A stretch of 64,000 nt of DNA from Mycolicibacterium bacteremicum (GTDB taxonomy: Bacteria; Actinomycetota; Actinomycetes; Mycobacteriales; Mycobacteriaceae): NCBI RefSeq assembly GCF_002086115.1, contig NZ_MVHJ01000025.1, positions 1-64,000 on the forward strand, in the 5' to 3' direction. The notes beneath the pieces are model-generated. The model saw only the letters and a program-made list of their open reading frames with translations. It did not search any database and had not been told where the DNA came from. Of the stretch, positions 8,285 through 17,231 are shown one piece after another; the first letter of the stretch is position 1, and each line of letters begins with the position of its first letter. Position numbers and translations under genes: made by a program.

Positions 8285-10072
8285 ATGGCGCATCTTCTCG
8301 GGGCCGAGGCCCTCCATCTGGAATATCCCACCAAGGTCGTCTTCGACTCCGTCTCACTCGGGGTCAACGAGGGCGACCGGATCGGCATCGTCGGACGCAA
8401 CGGCGACGGAAAGTCCAGCCTGCTGGCCATGCTCGCCGGCCGGGTGCAACCCGATTCGGGCCGGGTGACGGTGCGTGGCGGTGTCCGGGTCGGGGTCCTC
8501 GACCAGGCCGACACCCTCGACGAGACCGACACCGTCGGCCACGCCGTCGTCGGCGACGTCCCCGAGCATGTGTGGGCCGGTGACCCGCGCGGTCGCGATG
8601 TCATCGCCGGCCTGCTCGGCGACCTGAGTTGGGATGCGGTGCTGGGGACGCTGTCCGGCGGCCAGCGGCGGCGGGTGGCACTGGCCCGACTGCTGGCCGG
8701 CGACCACGACGTGCTCGCGCTCGACGAGCCGACCAACCACCTCGACGTAGAGGCCATCGCCTGGCTGGCCCAACATCTGAAGCGACGCTGGTCGGCATCG
8801 GCGGGCGGGCTGCTGGTCGTCACCCACGACCGCTGGTTCCTCGACGAGGTGTGCACGGTGACCTGGGAGGTGCACGACCGCATCGTCGAGCCGTTCGACG
8901 GCGGCTACGCGGCCTACATCCTGCAGCGGGTGGAGCGCGATCGGCAGGCCGCCACCATCGAGGCGCGCCGGCAGAACCTGGCCCGCAAGGAGCTGGCCTG
9001 GCTGCGCCGCGGGGCGCCGGCCCGCACCTCGAAACCGAAGTTCCGCATCGACGCGGCCAATGCGCTGATCGCCGACGTCCCCGAGATCCGCGACAAGGTG
9101 GCCCTGCAGTCGCTGGCGGTCACCCGGCTGGGCAAGCAGGTGGTCGATCTGTTGGACGTCTCGGTGGCCTACGACGAGCGGACCGTGCTGCGTGATGTCG
9201 AATGGCGCATCGCGCCCGGGGAACGGACCGGCATCCTCGGCGTCAACGGCGCGGGCAAGTCGACCCTGCTGGGTCTTGTCGACGGTTCGGTGCAGCCCAC
9301 CGAGGGCCGGGTCAAACACGGCAAGACAGTGCACATCGCCACGTTGACCCAGGGCGTGGACAAATTGGCCGATCACCTCGACGAACCGGTGCGGGTGGTG
9401 CTGAGCCGGCTGGCCACCACGTACACCTTCGGTGCGGGGTCCAAGGCGCAGGAGCTGACGCCGAGCCAGCTGTTGGAACGCCTCGGCTTCGGCAGCGCGC
9501 AGCTGTCGACGCCGGTGAAGGATCTGTCCGGCGGCCAGCAGCGCCGCCTGCAGCTGCTGCTGATCCTGCTGGAGCAGCCCAACGTGCTGATCCTCGACGA
9601 GCCGACCAACGATCTGGATACCGACATGTTGGCCGCCATGGAGGATCTGCTCGATTCGTGGCCAGGCACGCTGATCGTCGTCAGCCACGACCGGTACTTC
9701 CTGGAGCGGGTCACCGACCAGCAGTACGGGATCCTGGGCGGCCAGCTGCGCCACCTGCCCGGCGGCGTCGACGAATATCTACGCCTGCGCGCCTCGCACG
9801 CCGCCCAGACCGGGCCGGCGCCGGCGAAAGCGGCCGAACAGCAAGGCTTGTCGGGCGCCGATCTGCGTGCGGCGCAGAAGGAGGTCGCGGCCATCGAGCG
9901 CAAGCTGGAGAAGCTGGCCGGCCAGATCGACTCCGCCCACGTCCGCCTCGCCGAGCACGACCAGGACGATTACGAAGGGCTGCAACGGCTTACCGGTGAT
10001 CTGCGTGGGCTGGAAGCCGAGGTGGCCGAGCTGGAGGAGAAGTGGCTGGAACTGTCGGAGGCCCTCGGCTGA
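8285..10072 (+). CDS. ABC-F family ATPase (EttA/Uup type)
   Basis: Soluble protein with two ABC ATPase domains and no membrane segments, about 595 residues. The first Walker A is GRNGDGKSS near residue 35 and the first signature LSGGQRRRVALAR; the second domain has GVNGAGKST and LSGGQQRRLQLL, with Walker B LILDEPTNDLD. A linker follows the first domain and a C-terminal coiled coil (from about residue 525, QKEVAAIERKLEKL) marks the Uup-like form. ABC-F proteins act on ribosomes, in translation rescue or antibiotic protection. The ATG at 8285 begins the conserved sequence; in-frame starts at 8249 and 8261 are possible. Confidence 0.92.
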   Translation: MAHLLGAEALHLEYPTKVVFDSVSLGVNEGDRIGIVGRNGDGKSSLLAMLAGRVQPDSGRVTVRGGVRVGVLDQADTLDETDTVGHAVVGDVPEHVWAGDPRGRDVIAGLLGDLSWDAVLGTLSGGQRRRVALARLLAGDHDVLALDEPTNHLDVEAIAWLAQHLKRRWSASAGGLLVVTHDRWFLDEVCTVTWEVHDRIVEPFDGGYAAYILQRVERDRQAATIEARRQNLARKELAWLRRGAPARTSKPKFRIDAANALIADVPEIRDKVALQSLAVTRLGKQVVDLLDVSVAYDERTVLRDVEWRIAPGERTGILGVNGAGKSTLLGLVDGSVQPTEGRVKHGKTVHIATLTQGVDKLADHLDEPVRVVLSRLATTYTFGAGSKAQELTPSQLLERLGFGSAQLSTPVKDLSGGQQRRLQLLLILLEQPNVLILDEPTNDLDTDMLAAMEDLLDSWPGTLIVVSHDRYFLERVTDQQYGILGGQLRHLPGGVDEYLRLRASHAAQTGPAPAKAAEQQGLSGADLRAAQKEVAAIERKLEKLAGQIDSAHVRLAEHDQDDYEGLQRLTGDLRGLEAEVAELEEKWLELSEALG

Positions 10073-10077
10073 CCCCC

Positions 10078-10092
10078 TAGGATGAGCACGTG
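10078..10092 (+). promoter_or_regulatory. -10 box for leaderless transcription of the 10090 gene
   Basis: TAGGAT (10078-10083) stands six bases before the GTG at 10090 in the 17-bp gap after the ABC-F stop. No ribosome site is visible in those six bases. Confidence 0.5.
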
Positions 10093-11391
10093 CGATACCT
10101 GCTGGCGCCGCTGACGCTGTGTATCCGCTATTTCCCGCAGCTTCTCGCGTGCTATCTGGTGGGGTGGTTGCTTCGCACCGGCGCCATCGAGTTGGCTGCC
10201 TGGGCCGGATATGACAACGACCTGTGGGCGTCGCTGATCATGCCGCTGGCCGGTATGGCGCGGCTGGGGTCCTACGTGGCGATGTTCCTGGTGATCCGCG
10301 GCGGCCTGCCGACGGTCGCGACACTCCCCCGTCGGGAGTCGCGTCGCATCGACATCTTCGCCACCATCATCGTGCCGTTCTTCGCCATCTACCTGGCCTG
10401 GCAGATGTTCCGCGAGGACTGGCTGGCCTTCAGCTACCTGACGCTGGAGTACCGCACGGGCACACCGGCGAGTGCGACCGCACTGGAGATCGACCCGCGG
10501 ATGCTGCCCGTCGGCACGGTCACGTTCGTCATCATCGGCGTCGCGCTGCTGGTCCGCCTGGTGCTGGCCCGCGTCAAGGACAAGCTGCCGGCCTGGGTCC
10601 TGGTGGTCCAGGTGTACCTGGATGCCCTGTGGGTGTTCCTGGTGCTGACGTTCTCCGCCAGTCGGGGTGTGACACTGCTGATCAATCCGTCCGCGTGGAT
10701 CTCCGAACGCCGGATCATCGTGTGGTTCAACGACACCCGAGACAGCCTGCTATCGCATACCCAGGTGCTGCAGAAGCTCTGGGACGCGGTGATGTGGGCA
10801 CTCGGCACGGTGTTCGGTGGCGCGGCGGTGCCGCTGATCTGGCTGGCGGTGGCGTGCATCGTCTACGGTGCGGGCGACAAGGCGGACTGGCACACCGAGG
10901 TGCGCCGGTTGGGCGGCGAGCGAGCCGGCCGATGGATCGACCGCTCCGCAGCCGCCCGCACGCAGCTGGGCACCAGATGGCAACGCCTGCCCGGAAAAGT
11001 GCGCAGCGAGGTACGCGACCAGTTCACCGGCCAGATCGGGAAGTTCAAACCGATCGTCGACTCGGCCCATGTGATCGCAGCGGGCGGGCTGCCGGCGGTC
11101 GCGTTGTACGTGCTGGGCTACCTGGGTCTGGCATGGCTGGACATGTCGGGCAGCTTCTTCCGCGCGCAGCTCGGCTCGGGCTACCTGTTCCGCGGCATGG
11201 GGTGGCTGCTCGGCCCGCACGATATCGGCTTCTGGTTCGGCAGCTGGGATCTGATGGCGCTGATCTCGCACTCGCTCACCGAGCCGCTGCGGGTCTGCCT
11301 GATCGCGGTCACGCTCAACTGGTGTCTGACCCGCTACCGCGCCGCCCCCGGGCCGGTCACAGCTCCAGCCGAACCAGGATCGCACCGGTGA
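10090..11391 (+). CDS. polytopic membrane protein of unknown function
   Basis: 433 residues with about seven hydrophobic segments. Four or five lie in the N-terminal half (for example LIMPLAGMARLGSYVAMFLVI and VWVFLVLTFSAS), one near VFGGAAVPLIWLAVACIVY, and two lie C-terminal. Between them is a long cytoplasmic-looking Arg-rich stretch at about 265-320. No catalytic motif or family is recognised. It converges on, and overlaps by 35 bp, the last of three exported single-pass proteins on the minus strand; similar topology genes here may form a membrane complex, which is inference. Confidence 0.8.
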   Translation: MRYLLAPLTLCIRYFPQLLACYLVGWLLRTGAIELAAWAGYDNDLWASLIMPLAGMARLGSYVAMFLVIRGGLPTVATLPRRESRRIDIFATIIVPFFAIYLAWQMFREDWLAFSYLTLEYRTGTPASATALEIDPRMLPVGTVTFVIIGVALLVRLVLARVKDKLPAWVLVVQVYLDALWVFLVLTFSASRGVTLLINPSAWISERRIIVWFNDTRDSLLSHTQVLQKLWDAVMWALGTVFGGAAVPLIWLAVACIVYGAGDKADWHTEVRRLGGERAGRWIDRSAAARTQLGTRWQRLPGKVRSEVRDQFTGQIGKFKPIVDSAHVIAAGGLPAVALYVLGYLGLAWLDMSGSFFRAQLGSGYLFRGMGWLLGPHDIGFWFGSWDLMALISHSLTEPLRVCLIAVTLNWCLTRYRAAPGPVTAPAEPGSHR

Positions 11392-11815
11392 CATCCCGGA
11401 TGTCGACGGCGGTCGGCTCGGTGGCCGCCGGAACCAGGAACGTCATCGGCATCGACGTCTCGGCGCCGCACATGCCGTTACCGCGCCAATGACGTTCGGC
11501 GGCAACCAGATAGCCGGTGCATCCGGATCCCGCCATCGAGGGCCCGACGCGCTCGATCAGGACGTTCACGATGACGGTGCCCTCCGGTAGCGCCCGGCCC
11601 GACCCGGGCGCCGTGGTCGACCGGCTGACGTTGCGCACCATCCAGGTCTGCCCACCGGCAGCGACCGACTCACCTGCCGCCGCGGTCTGCGGTGGGTGCA
11701 CGGTGCGCTGGTAGCGATCCCACGCCGGTTGCGTCACGAAGGTCACGCCGACGCCCAGCGCTGCGGCGGCGACCACCGCACCGATGACATTGCGTTGCCA
11801 CAGCTGCAGTGTCAT
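11357..11815 (-). CDS. membrane-anchored exported protein, third of three
   Basis: 152 residues. One N-terminal membrane segment (IGAVVAAAALGVGVTFV) is followed by an extracytoplasmic domain with alternating beta-strand pattern (TVIVNVLIERVG, PMTFLVPAA, ILVRLEL). Two Cys (in SGCTGY and MCGAE) could form a disulphide. The ATG overlaps the upstream gene's stop (ATGA), so it is the last gene of a three-gene operon. Function not recognised; the fold looks like the DUF4352-type beta sandwich. Confidence 0.8.
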   Translation of the reverse strand: MTLQLWQRNVIGAVVAAAALGVGVTFVTQPAWDRYQRTVHPPQTAAAGESVAAGGQTWMVRNVSRSTTAPGSGRALPEGTVIVNVLIERVGPSMAGSGCTGYLVAAERHWRGNGMCGAETSMPMTFLVPAATEPTAVDIRDVTGAILVRLEL

Positions 11816-12390
11816 GTCCCCGTCAGCACTTCCGGCTCGATGACGATGAGATCGCTGCGGGTGACCAGTGGATCGTCCAACGCGATGTCGATGACCAGCC
11901 GCGAATCCATCCGGCCGTCACCGACCCACACCCGCAGCGACATGGACTGCGATCCGGGTGCGACGAGGTCCGCCGGGACATCGAAGACCCACGAGCTTCG
12001 CATGGCGATACCGGGTGCCAAAGAGCTCGACAGCATGCCGCCGAGCCGGTCGGTGGGCACGTAGGTGTTCGGCCCGACCAGCAATTCGACGTTGGCGACG
12101 GCGTCGTCGCGGGTGGTCATGGCCTCGGCGTCGACGGCCACCCAGACACCGAGTGCGTCCAGGGTCGGCGCGGTGTCCCGGTCCTTGCGGATCCGCGGCC
12201 CGATCCGCACGCCGCCGACCTCGGCGGTGATGGCGCGGCCGACGGCCTGCTGCTGCAGGCCCGCGTGCACGTCGAACGGTCCGTAGACGTCATCGGGGGT
12301 GGGCAGCTTGTGCCAGACCAGCGCGGCGGCGGCGATCACGATCACGACGGCGGCCGCGCGCAGCATCCGTTGTCGCGGCGGGGTTCTCAC
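11812..12390 (-). CDS. membrane-anchored exported protein, second of three
   Basis: 192 residues. The N-terminal membrane segment (LRAAAVVIVIAAAALVWH) is preceded by Arg-rich residues; the remainder is outside the membrane and rich in beta strands, with LGVWVAVDAEAMT and WVFDVPADLV. The latter resembles MLWDVPADAV in the neighbouring protein, suggesting the two are paralogues. The GTG at 12390 overlaps the stop of the upstream gene (GTGA); an internal ATG at 12366 is less likely. Function unknown. Confidence 0.8.
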   Translation of the reverse strand: MRTPPRQRMLRAAAVVIVIAAAALVWHKLPTPDDVYGPFDVHAGLQQQAVGRAITAEVGGVRIGPRIRKDRDTAPTLDALGVWVAVDAEAMTTRDDAVANVELLVGPNTYVPTDRLGGMLSSSLAPGIAMRSSWVFDVPADLVAPGSQSMSLRVWVGDGRMDSRLVIDIALDDPLVTRSDLIVIEPEVLTGT

Positions 12391-13001
12391 CGCGGACCGC
12401 CGACCGGGACGGTGAGCCGCGCGTACTCGGTCTCGCTGCGCACCCAGCCCTGGCTGTAGGTGGCGGCGGCCTTGCGCACTTCCTTGCGCAGCCGGAGGGG
12501 GATCTCGGCACCCACGGTGACGGCGTCCGCCGGGACATCCCACAACATCACGACCTCGTCGCGCAGGCCCGGGCCCAGTTGTACGGCAACCGTCCCGTCG
12601 GCCAACCGCATCACCGACATCCGCTTGGCGTCGGCGCGGCCCACCAGATCGACCGGGTTGAACACGTTTCCGGGCAGGGTGCTGTGATTGCGGACCGACA
12701 CCACCAGGCCCAGATAGCGGCGCCCCGGTAGGGCTCCGAAGAGTCGGCGCTGCCCGGCACGCACCTCGTCGACCAGGGTGGCCCGCAGCACCGTCATCTC
12801 GAAGCGGCCGGTGTCGAACATCTCGCCGGCCGTGATGTCGACGATCTTCTTGTTCACCGTATCCAGGCCGCCGAACGCCGCGGTGGCGACCAGGACGGCG
12901 ATCAGACCGGCCCGTCGCCACTGCTTGAAACCCCAGCCGGCCAGCCAGTTACGCAGGCGTGCGGTGACAGTACTGGCGGCGCTCCCCCGAGCCGGTTCCA
13001 T
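12387..13001 (-). CDS. membrane-anchored exported protein, first of three
   Basis: 204 residues. A basic N-terminal stretch is followed by a membrane segment at about 31-47 (AGLIAVLVATAAFGGL), then a beta-rich extracytoplasmic domain (YLGLVVSVRNHSTLPG, VVMLWDVPADAV) of DUF4352-like character. It begins 15 bp after the argH stop on the same strand, so it may be read through from the arginine operon. The next two genes overlap by 4 bp each, giving a three-gene unit. Confidence 0.8.
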   Translation of the reverse strand: MEPARGSAASTVTARLRNWLAGWGFKQWRRAGLIAVLVATAAFGGLDTVNKKIVDITAGEMFDTGRFEMTVLRATLVDEVRAGQRRLFGALPGRRYLGLVVSVRNHSTLPGNVFNPVDLVGRADAKRMSVMRLADGTVAVQLGPGLRDEVVMLWDVPADAVTVGAEIPLRLRKEVRKAAATYSQGWVRSETEYARLTVPVGGPR

Positions 13002-13016
13002 GGTGGGAGATGTTAC

Positions 13017-14438
13017 CTAGCGCAGATCGATCCGTAGCGCGGTCCGCAGGTCGTCCAGAGCATCGCGCACCACGCCGAGTTGGCGCGCCACCTGGACCGG
13101 CGCCGTGCCGCCGCGGGCATCGCGGGAGTCCACCGAGCCGGCGATCGTGAGTACGTCACGGACCTCGGCGGTGAGTCCGGGGTGAATTCCGGCCAGTTCG
13201 TCGTCGGCCAGTTCCTGCAGACCGACCCCCCGGGTCTCGGCCGCCTTGACCGCCGCGCCGGCCGCCTCATGCGCCACCCGGAACGGAATACCCTGGCGCA
13301 CCATCCATTCGGCGATATCGGTGGCCAGGGTGAAGCCCTGCGGGGCCAGCTCGGCCATCCGGTCGGTGTCGAAAGTGAGCGTGCCGACCAGACCGGCCAT
13401 CGCGGGCAACAGCAGCCGAAGCTGCGTGACCGAGTCGAACACCGGTTCCTTGTCCTCCTGCAGATCCCGGTTGTAGGCCAACGGCTGTGCCTTCAGCGTG
13501 GCCAGCAGGCCGGTCAGGTTTCCGATCAGCCGGCCGGACTTGCCGCGGGCCAGTTCGGCGATGTCCGGGTTTTTCTTCTGCGGCATGATCGAGCTGCCCG
13601 TCGACCAGCTGTCGTGCAGCTTCACGTAACCGAATTCGGTGGTGCTCCACAGGATGATGTCCTCGGCGAGCCGGGACAGGTCCACCGCGATCATGGCGAA
13701 CACGAAGGCCGCTTCGGCCGCGAAATCCCGGGCGGCGGTGGCGTCGATGGAGTTGTCGGCCGCCGAGGCGAACCCGAGCTCGTCGGCGATGGCGTCGGGA
13801 TCGAGGCCCAGTGAGGAACCGGCCAGTGCGCCGGAACCGTAGGGCGACACCGCGGTTCGCTTGTCCAGGTCGACGAGGCGGTCGGCGTCGCGCAGCAGCG
13901 GATGGGCGTGCGCGAGCAGATGGTGGGCCAGCAGGACCGGCTGCGCGGACTGTAGATGCGTCTTGCCCGGCATGATGGCCGTCGGGTGTGCGGCGGCCTG
14001 GGTGGCCAACGCCGCTGCGACGTCGAGCACCCCGTCACCGACGGCCTTGAGCGCGTCGCGCAGCCACATCCGGAACAGTGTGGCCACCTGGTCGTTGCGG
14101 GACCGGCCGGCCCGCAGCCGGCCACCGAGTTCGGGGCCGACCCGATCGATCAGGCCGCGTTCCAGTGCCCCGTGCACGTCCTCGTCGGTGGGCAGCGGAC
14201 CGAAGCTGCCGTCGGCCACGTCGGCGCCCAGACTGTCCAGACCGGCCAGCAATCCGTCGCGCTGCTCGTCGGTGAGCAGTCCGGCGCGGTGCAACACCCG
14301 GGCGTGCGCCTTGGACGCGGTGACGTCGTAGGGGGCCAGCGCCCAGTCGAAGTGGGTCGACTTGCTCAGCGCGGCCAGGGCGTCGGACGGCCCGTCGGCG
14401 AAGCGGCCGCCCCACAGCGAACCCTCATTGGTGCTCAT
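13017..14438 (-). CDS. argH: argininosuccinate lyase
   Basis: Splits argininosuccinate to arginine and fumarate, the last step of arginine synthesis. 473 residues of the fumarase/aspartase superfamily. The signature loop GSSIMPQKKNPD holds the catalytic Ser, and an N-terminal LWGGRFADGPSDAL is typical. The ATG at 14438 follows a good GGAAGGA site. Last arg gene of the argCJBDFRGH series; separated from argG by a strong inverted repeat. Confidence 0.97.
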   Translation of the reverse strand: MSTNEGSLWGGRFADGPSDALAALSKSTHFDWALAPYDVTASKAHARVLHRAGLLTDEQRDGLLAGLDSLGADVADGSFGPLPTDEDVHGALERGLIDRVGPELGGRLRAGRSRNDQVATLFRMWLRDALKAVGDGVLDVAAALATQAAAHPTAIMPGKTHLQSAQPVLLAHHLLAHAHPLLRDADRLVDLDKRTAVSPYGSGALAGSSLGLDPDAIADELGFASAADNSIDATAARDFAAEAAFVFAMIAVDLSRLAEDIILWSTTEFGYVKLHDSWSTGSSIMPQKKNPDIAELARGKSGRLIGNLTGLLATLKAQPLAYNRDLQEDKEPVFDSVTQLRLLLPAMAGLVGTLTFDTDRMAELAPQGFTLATDIAEWMVRQGIPFRVAHEAAGAAVKAAETRGVGLQELADDELAGIHPGLTAEVRDVLTIAGSVDSRDARGGTAPVQVARQLGVVRDALDDLRTALRIDLR

Positions 14439-14448
14439 GCAATGTCCT

Positions 14449-14514
14449 TCCGCGAGCGTGCGTGAACTCCGGCCTGGCAGCGGCGTGTCGCCCGCAGACG
14501 CGCACGCTCGCGGA
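14449..14514. repeat. 14-bp inverted repeat between argG and argH
   Basis: TCCGCGAGCGTGCG at 14449-14462 is matched perfectly by its reverse complement at 14501-14514, with a 38-base loop. It fills the argG-argH gap and could act as a partial terminator, RNA stabiliser or dispersed palindromic element. There is no T-tract. Confidence 0.7.
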
Positions 14515-14523
14515 GGAGGGGGG

Positions 14524-15723
14524 TCACAGGCCCAGGTCGCGCTTGGCCGAGATCTTGCTGCTCAGTCCGTGCACGTGCACGAAGCCCTTGGCGCTGGACT
14601 GGTCGAAGCTGTCGCCCTCGTCGTAGGTGGCCAGGTTGAAGTCGTACAGCGAGGTCGGGCTGCGCCGGCCGTTGACCGCGATGTGCCCGCCGTGCAGCAC
14701 CAGCCGGATCTCACCGGTGACGTGCTCCTGGGTGTGCGCGACGAACGACTCCAACGCGCGCTTGAGCGGCGAGTACCAGAGGCCGTCGTAGACCAGCTCG
14801 CCCCACTTCTGATCGGTGCCGCGCTTGTAGCGGCCCAGCTCACGTTCCAGGGTGACGTGCTCCAGCTCGGTGTGTGCGGTGATCAGCACCATGGCGCCGG
14901 GTGCCTCGTAGATCTCGCGGCTCTTGATACCGACCAGGCGGTCCTCGACGACGTCCAGGCGTCCGACACCCTGGGCGCCGGCGCGCCGGTTGAGCTCCTC
15001 GATGGCCTGCAGCACGGTCACCGGGCGACCGTCGATGCTGACCGGCACACCCTTCTCGAACCCGACGATGACCTCGTCCGGGCTGCTCCAATTGATGGTG
15101 GGGTCTTCGGTGTAGTCGTAGACGTCCTTGGTGGGCGCGTTCCACAGGTGCTCCAGGAACCCGGTCTCCACCGCACGGCCCCAGACGTTCTGGTCGATCG
15201 AGAACGGTGAGCGCTTGGTGACATTGATCGGGATGGCGTTCTCCTCGGCGAAGGCGATGGCCTTCTCCCGGGTCCAGGCGTAGTCGCGCACCGGGGCGAG
15301 CACTTCCAGATCCGGTGCCAACGAGGCGAACCCGACCTCGAAGCGGACCTGGTCGTTACCCTTGCCGGTGCAGCCGTGCGCGACGATGCCGCCGCCGTGC
15401 TCACGGGCGGCCTGCACCAGGTGCTTGACGATCAGCGGCCGGCTGATGGCCGACACCAGCGGATAGCGGTCCATGTAGAGCGCGTTGGACTGGATGGTCG
15501 GCAGGCAGTACTCGTCGGCGAACTCATCGCGGGCGTCGACGACGACGGCCTCCACGGCGCCGCAGTCCAGGGCGCGCTGGCGCACGACATCCATGTCCTC
15601 GCCGCCCTGGCCGAGGTCGATGGCGACGGCGACGACCTCCTTGCCGGTTTCCTTGCCGATCCAGCTGATGGCCACCGAGGTGTCCAGACCGCCGGAATAC
15701 GCCAGGATGACGCGTTCGGACAT
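14524..15723 (-). CDS. argG: argininosuccinate synthase
   Basis: ATP-dependent condensation of citrulline and aspartate. 399 residues, usual length. The N-terminal PP-loop AYSGGLDTS binds ATP, and the GCTGKGNDQVRFE segment and FSIDQNVWGR are family hallmarks. The ATG at 15723 has AAGGAGAT eight bases upstream, a strong ribosome site. Between argR and argH in the operon. Confidence 0.97.
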   Translation of the reverse strand: MSERVILAYSGGLDTSVAISWIGKETGKEVVAVAIDLGQGGEDMDVVRQRALDCGAVEAVVVDARDEFADEYCLPTIQSNALYMDRYPLVSAISRPLIVKHLVQAAREHGGGIVAHGCTGKGNDQVRFEVGFASLAPDLEVLAPVRDYAWTREKAIAFAEENAIPINVTKRSPFSIDQNVWGRAVETGFLEHLWNAPTKDVYDYTEDPTINWSSPDEVIVGFEKGVPVSIDGRPVTVLQAIEELNRRAGAQGVGRLDVVEDRLVGIKSREIYEAPGAMVLITAHTELEHVTLERELGRYKRGTDQKWGELVYDGLWYSPLKRALESFVAHTQEHVTGEIRLVLHGGHIAVNGRRSPTSLYDFNLATYDEGDSFDQSSAKGFVHVHGLSSKISAKRDLGL

Positions 15724-15761
15724 TGGTTGATCTCCTTATTTCTTTCGGGTCCAGGGACCGC

Positions 15762-16238
15762 TTACTTCAAGTTCTCGAACATGGTCGCGAGCTCGGCGCC
15801 GGTCATCGGCTCGCGCGCTATCACGAAGATGGTGTCATCACCGGCGACGGTGCCGACAACCTGGGGCAACGATGCCCGGTCGATGGCACTGGCCAGGTAG
15901 TGCGCCGCCCCGGGCGGGGTACGCAGCACGGCCAGGTTGGCGCTGGAATCGGTGGAGACCAGCAGCTCCCCGAGCAGCTTGGTGACCCGCTCGGTTCCCC
16001 CGGAGACGCCCCGCACCGGGCTGCCGTCCTCGGGCACCACGTACACCCCGACCCCGCCGTCGGCCCCGCGCAGCTTGACCGCACCGAGCTCCTCCAGGTC
16101 CCGGGACAGGGTGGCCTGGGTGACCTCGATACCGTCGGCGGCGAGCAGGGCGGCCAGCTCGGTCTGGCTGCTGATCGCGTGCGATGACAGCAGCGTGACG
16201 ATGCGGGCCTGCCGGCCGACGCGGGTCGGAGAGCTCAT
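15762..16238 (-). CDS. argR: arginine repressor
   Basis: Arginine-sensing hexameric repressor of the operon. The N-terminal winged helix (QTELAALLAADGIEVTQATLSRDLEELGAVK) and C-terminal arginine-binding domain (GTVAGDDTIFVIAR) are clear. The ATG at 16238 gives 158 residues and has GAGGGA six bases upstream. Longer readings from 16268 or a TTG at 16292 lack such a site, although M. tuberculosis ArgR has a longer N-terminus. It sits within the operon it controls and should bind the ARG boxes at 21528-21553. Confidence 0.95.
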   Translation of the reverse strand: MSSPTRVGRQARIVTLLSSHAISSQTELAALLAADGIEVTQATLSRDLEELGAVKLRGADGGVGVYVVPEDGSPVRGVSGGTERVTKLLGELLVSTDSSANLAVLRTPPGAAHYLASAIDRASLPQVVGTVAGDDTIFVIAREPMTGAELATMFENLK

Positions 16239-16307
16239 GCGGTTCCCTCGCAGGCTCGGGTCCCGCATGTCGGCCGTCGATTCGCTCCGCAAGCCTCGCT
16301 CATGATG

Positions 16308-17231
16308 TCAGGAACGCTCCAAGAGCCAAGCCAGCAGCGCCTTCTGGGCGTGCAGCCGGTTCTCGGCCTCGTCGAACACCGCGCTCTGCGGGCCGTCGAT
16401 CACCTCATCGGTGATCTCGTGTCCGCGGTGCGCCGGAAGGCAGTGCAGCACAACGGCATCCGGGTCGGCCAGCGTGAGCAGGTCGGCGTTGACCTGGAAC
16501 GGGCGGAACGGGCGCACCCGGTCCAGGCCGTCGTTCTCCTGCCCCATCGAGGTCCAGGTATCGGTGACCAGCACGTCCACCCCGTCGACGGCGGCCCTGG
16601 GGTCGGCGGTGAGGGTGACCGTCGCGCCGGTCTCAGCGGCCCGGCGGCGGGCGGCCTCGACGAACTGCGGGTGCGGTTCGAAGCCGGCCGGTGCGGCGAT
16701 GGTGACGCTGACGCCGGCGGTCACCCCGCCCAGCATCAGCGAGTGCGCCATGTTGTTGGCGCCGTCGCCGAGGTAGGTCATCGTCAACCCCTTCAGGTCG
16801 CCCTTGCGCTCGGCCAGGGTCTGCAGATCGGCGAGCACCTGGCACGGGTGGAACTCGTCGGACAGCGCGTTGACGATCGGGACCGTCGACCCGGATGCCA
16901 TGGCGCTCAGGCGTTCCTGGGCGAACGTCCGCCACACGATGGCGTCCACGTAGCGCGACAGCACCGCGCCGGTGTCCTCCAGGGTTTCTTCCCGGCCGAG
17001 CTGGGTGCTGCGGCCGTCGACGACGACGGCGTGCCCGCCGAGCTGGGCGATCCCCATCTCGAACGAGAACCGGGTGCGGGTGGAGTTCTTCTCGAAGATG
17101 ACGGCGACGCCGCGCGGGCCCTCCAGCGGACGCCGGGAGAACGGCGCCGCCTTCAGTTCGGCCGCCAGCGCCAGCACCTCGGCCTGTTCGTCGGGGGTCA
17201 GGTCGTCATCGCGCAGGAAATGTCGTGTCAC
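16308..17231 (-). CDS. argF: ornithine carbamoyltransferase
   Basis: Converts ornithine and carbamoyl phosphate to citrulline. 307 residues. The carbamoyl-phosphate motif STRTRFSFE lies near residue 50 and the ornithine-binding HCLPAHRG near residue 262. The start overlaps the argD stop by 4 bp (coupling). The gene lies between argD and argR, as in M. tuberculosis. Confidence 0.97.
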   Translation of the reverse strand: MTRHFLRDDDLTPDEQAEVLALAAELKAAPFSRRPLEGPRGVAVIFEKNSTRTRFSFEMGIAQLGGHAVVVDGRSTQLGREETLEDTGAVLSRYVDAIVWRTFAQERLSAMASGSTVPIVNALSDEFHPCQVLADLQTLAERKGDLKGLTMTYLGDGANNMAHSLMLGGVTAGVSVTIAAPAGFEPHPQFVEAARRRAAETGATVTLTADPRAAVDGVDVLVTDTWTSMGQENDGLDRVRPFRPFQVNADLLTLADPDAVVLHCLPAHRGHEITDEVIDGPQSAVFDEAENRLHAQKALLAWLLERS

